In this document: one piece after another, positions 63,900 through 64,000 of the stretch
Numbering within the stretch: the stretch's first letter is position 1
Layout of the letters: the number at the start of each line of letters is the position of its first letter
NCBI GenBank assembly: GCA_049941595.1
Contig: JBNFNA010000003.1
Coordinates: 280,177-344,176 of the forward strand
Reading direction: 5' to 3'
Source of the DNA: Pasteurella sp049941595
Lineage (GTDB): Bacteria > Pseudomonadota > Gammaproteobacteria > Enterobacterales > Pasteurellaceae
Length of the DNA stretch: 64,000 nt
Position numbers and translations under genes: made by a program
Notes under the pieces: model-generated
What the model was told of the DNA's origin: nothing
The model's input: only the letters and a program-made list of their open reading frames with translations
Database searches by the model: none

Positions 63900-64000
63900 T
63901 CATCCATCATCAGCAGTAACAAAGGGGTTATGGTGGTTATGATGGTTATGATGGTTATGATGGTTATGATGGTTATGATGCGTTGAGGTATTCAAGCATA
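63900..64000 (-). CDS. 3' end of a leftward gene with a His-His-Asn repeat tail
   Basis: A minus-strand frame is open from the right edge to a TGA at 63902-63900, directly before a strong terminator. The visible C-terminus is CLNTST, then six HHN units, then PFVTADDG. Twelve histidines in 18 residues suggest metal binding (Ni, Zn or Cu), as in His-rich tails of metallochaperones or metal transporters. The upstream part lies outside the window, so the family is unknown. The terminator position and the lack of any start on the other strand support this reading. Confidence 0.65.
   Translation of the reverse strand, partial: CLNTSTHHNHHNHHNHHNHHNHHNPFVTADDG
63926..63980. repeat. 9-bp tandem repeat (GGTTATGAT)n
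   Basis: Six units of a 9-bp repeat run in tandem, five exact and the first variant (GGTTATGGT). Read leftward they encode HHN repeats. The unit is a multiple of three, so slippage would change tail length without breaking the frame. Confidence 0.85.

Noticed and set aside
63926..63980. Plus-strand reading of the repeat as (Gly-Tyr-Asp)n.
   Set aside because: A stop at 63917 lies just upstream with no start codon between, and the adjoining terminator fits a leftward gene.
1..64000. Looked for CRISPR arrays, insertion sequences, prophage genes and rRNA.
   Set aside because: No spaced palindromic repeats, transposase, integrase or phage structural genes and no rRNA sequence were found.

Overview
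The window is a stretch of chromosome from a member of the Pasteurellaceae. Three things support this. The Haemophilus-type DNA uptake signal (AAGTGCGGT or its complement) recurs at least 42 times by eye, often as half of a terminator stem. Gene neighbourhoods are gammaproteobacterial (iscRSUA-hscBA-fdx, slt-trpR, yciCBA-yciI, fabB/mnmC, miaB/ubiF). The accessory genes are typical of the family: a NanB-like sialidase autotransporter, nadV and two haemoglobin-type TonB receptors. The hutX-hutZ-receptor order and nadV point to a Pasteurella-like organism close to P. multocida rather than to V-factor-dependent H. influenzae. The species is inference.

Layout: 1-12.3 kb is housekeeping: the 3' end of ispB, queH, a small frameshifted unknown gene, argD, tldD, rng, putP-cmoB, fabB and mnmC. 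At 12.4-15.4 kb is a Fur-box-preceded haemoglobin/transferrin-type receptor. From 15.5 to 26.9 kb are tcyP, grpE, nadK, recN (LexA boxes), ompW, yciC-yciB-yciA-yciI, slt, trpR and mtgA. From 26.9 to 34.4 kb is the complete ISC iron-sulfur operon without iscX, headed by a clear IscR type-1 operator, then trmJ and suhB. From 34.5 to 39.5 kb is arginine biosynthesis (argE, argCBH) with ARG boxes; together with argD these form an ArgR regulon.

From 39.6 to 46 kb is a host-interaction block: a short trimeric autotransporter, nadV (nicotinamide salvage) and a secreted sialidase. miaB, ubiF and rpsO follow, then a haem-uptake operon hutX-hutZ-receptor (49.5-53.8 kb) and tRNA-Leu(CAA).

Downstream of the tRNA lies the least explained part: a tight six-gene leftward operon (63.3 to 54.2 kb) encoding a GT28/MurG-like glycosyltransferase, two GT4 glycosyltransferases, an MsbA-like ABC exporter, a 767-residue protein with two aminoglycoside-phosphotransferase-like kinase domains, and UDP-glucose 6-dehydrogenase. 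It lacks Wzx/Wzy, KpsMT-type export and a hyaluronan synthase. My inference is that it makes and exports a glucuronate-containing, possibly phosphorylated glycolipid or oligosaccharide. It is my best candidate for an undescribed system. It is preceded by about 520 bp of very AT-rich non-coding DNA. Beyond that, at the right edge, is the 3' end of a leftward gene whose product ends in six His-His-Asn repeats encoded by a 9-bp tandem repeat.
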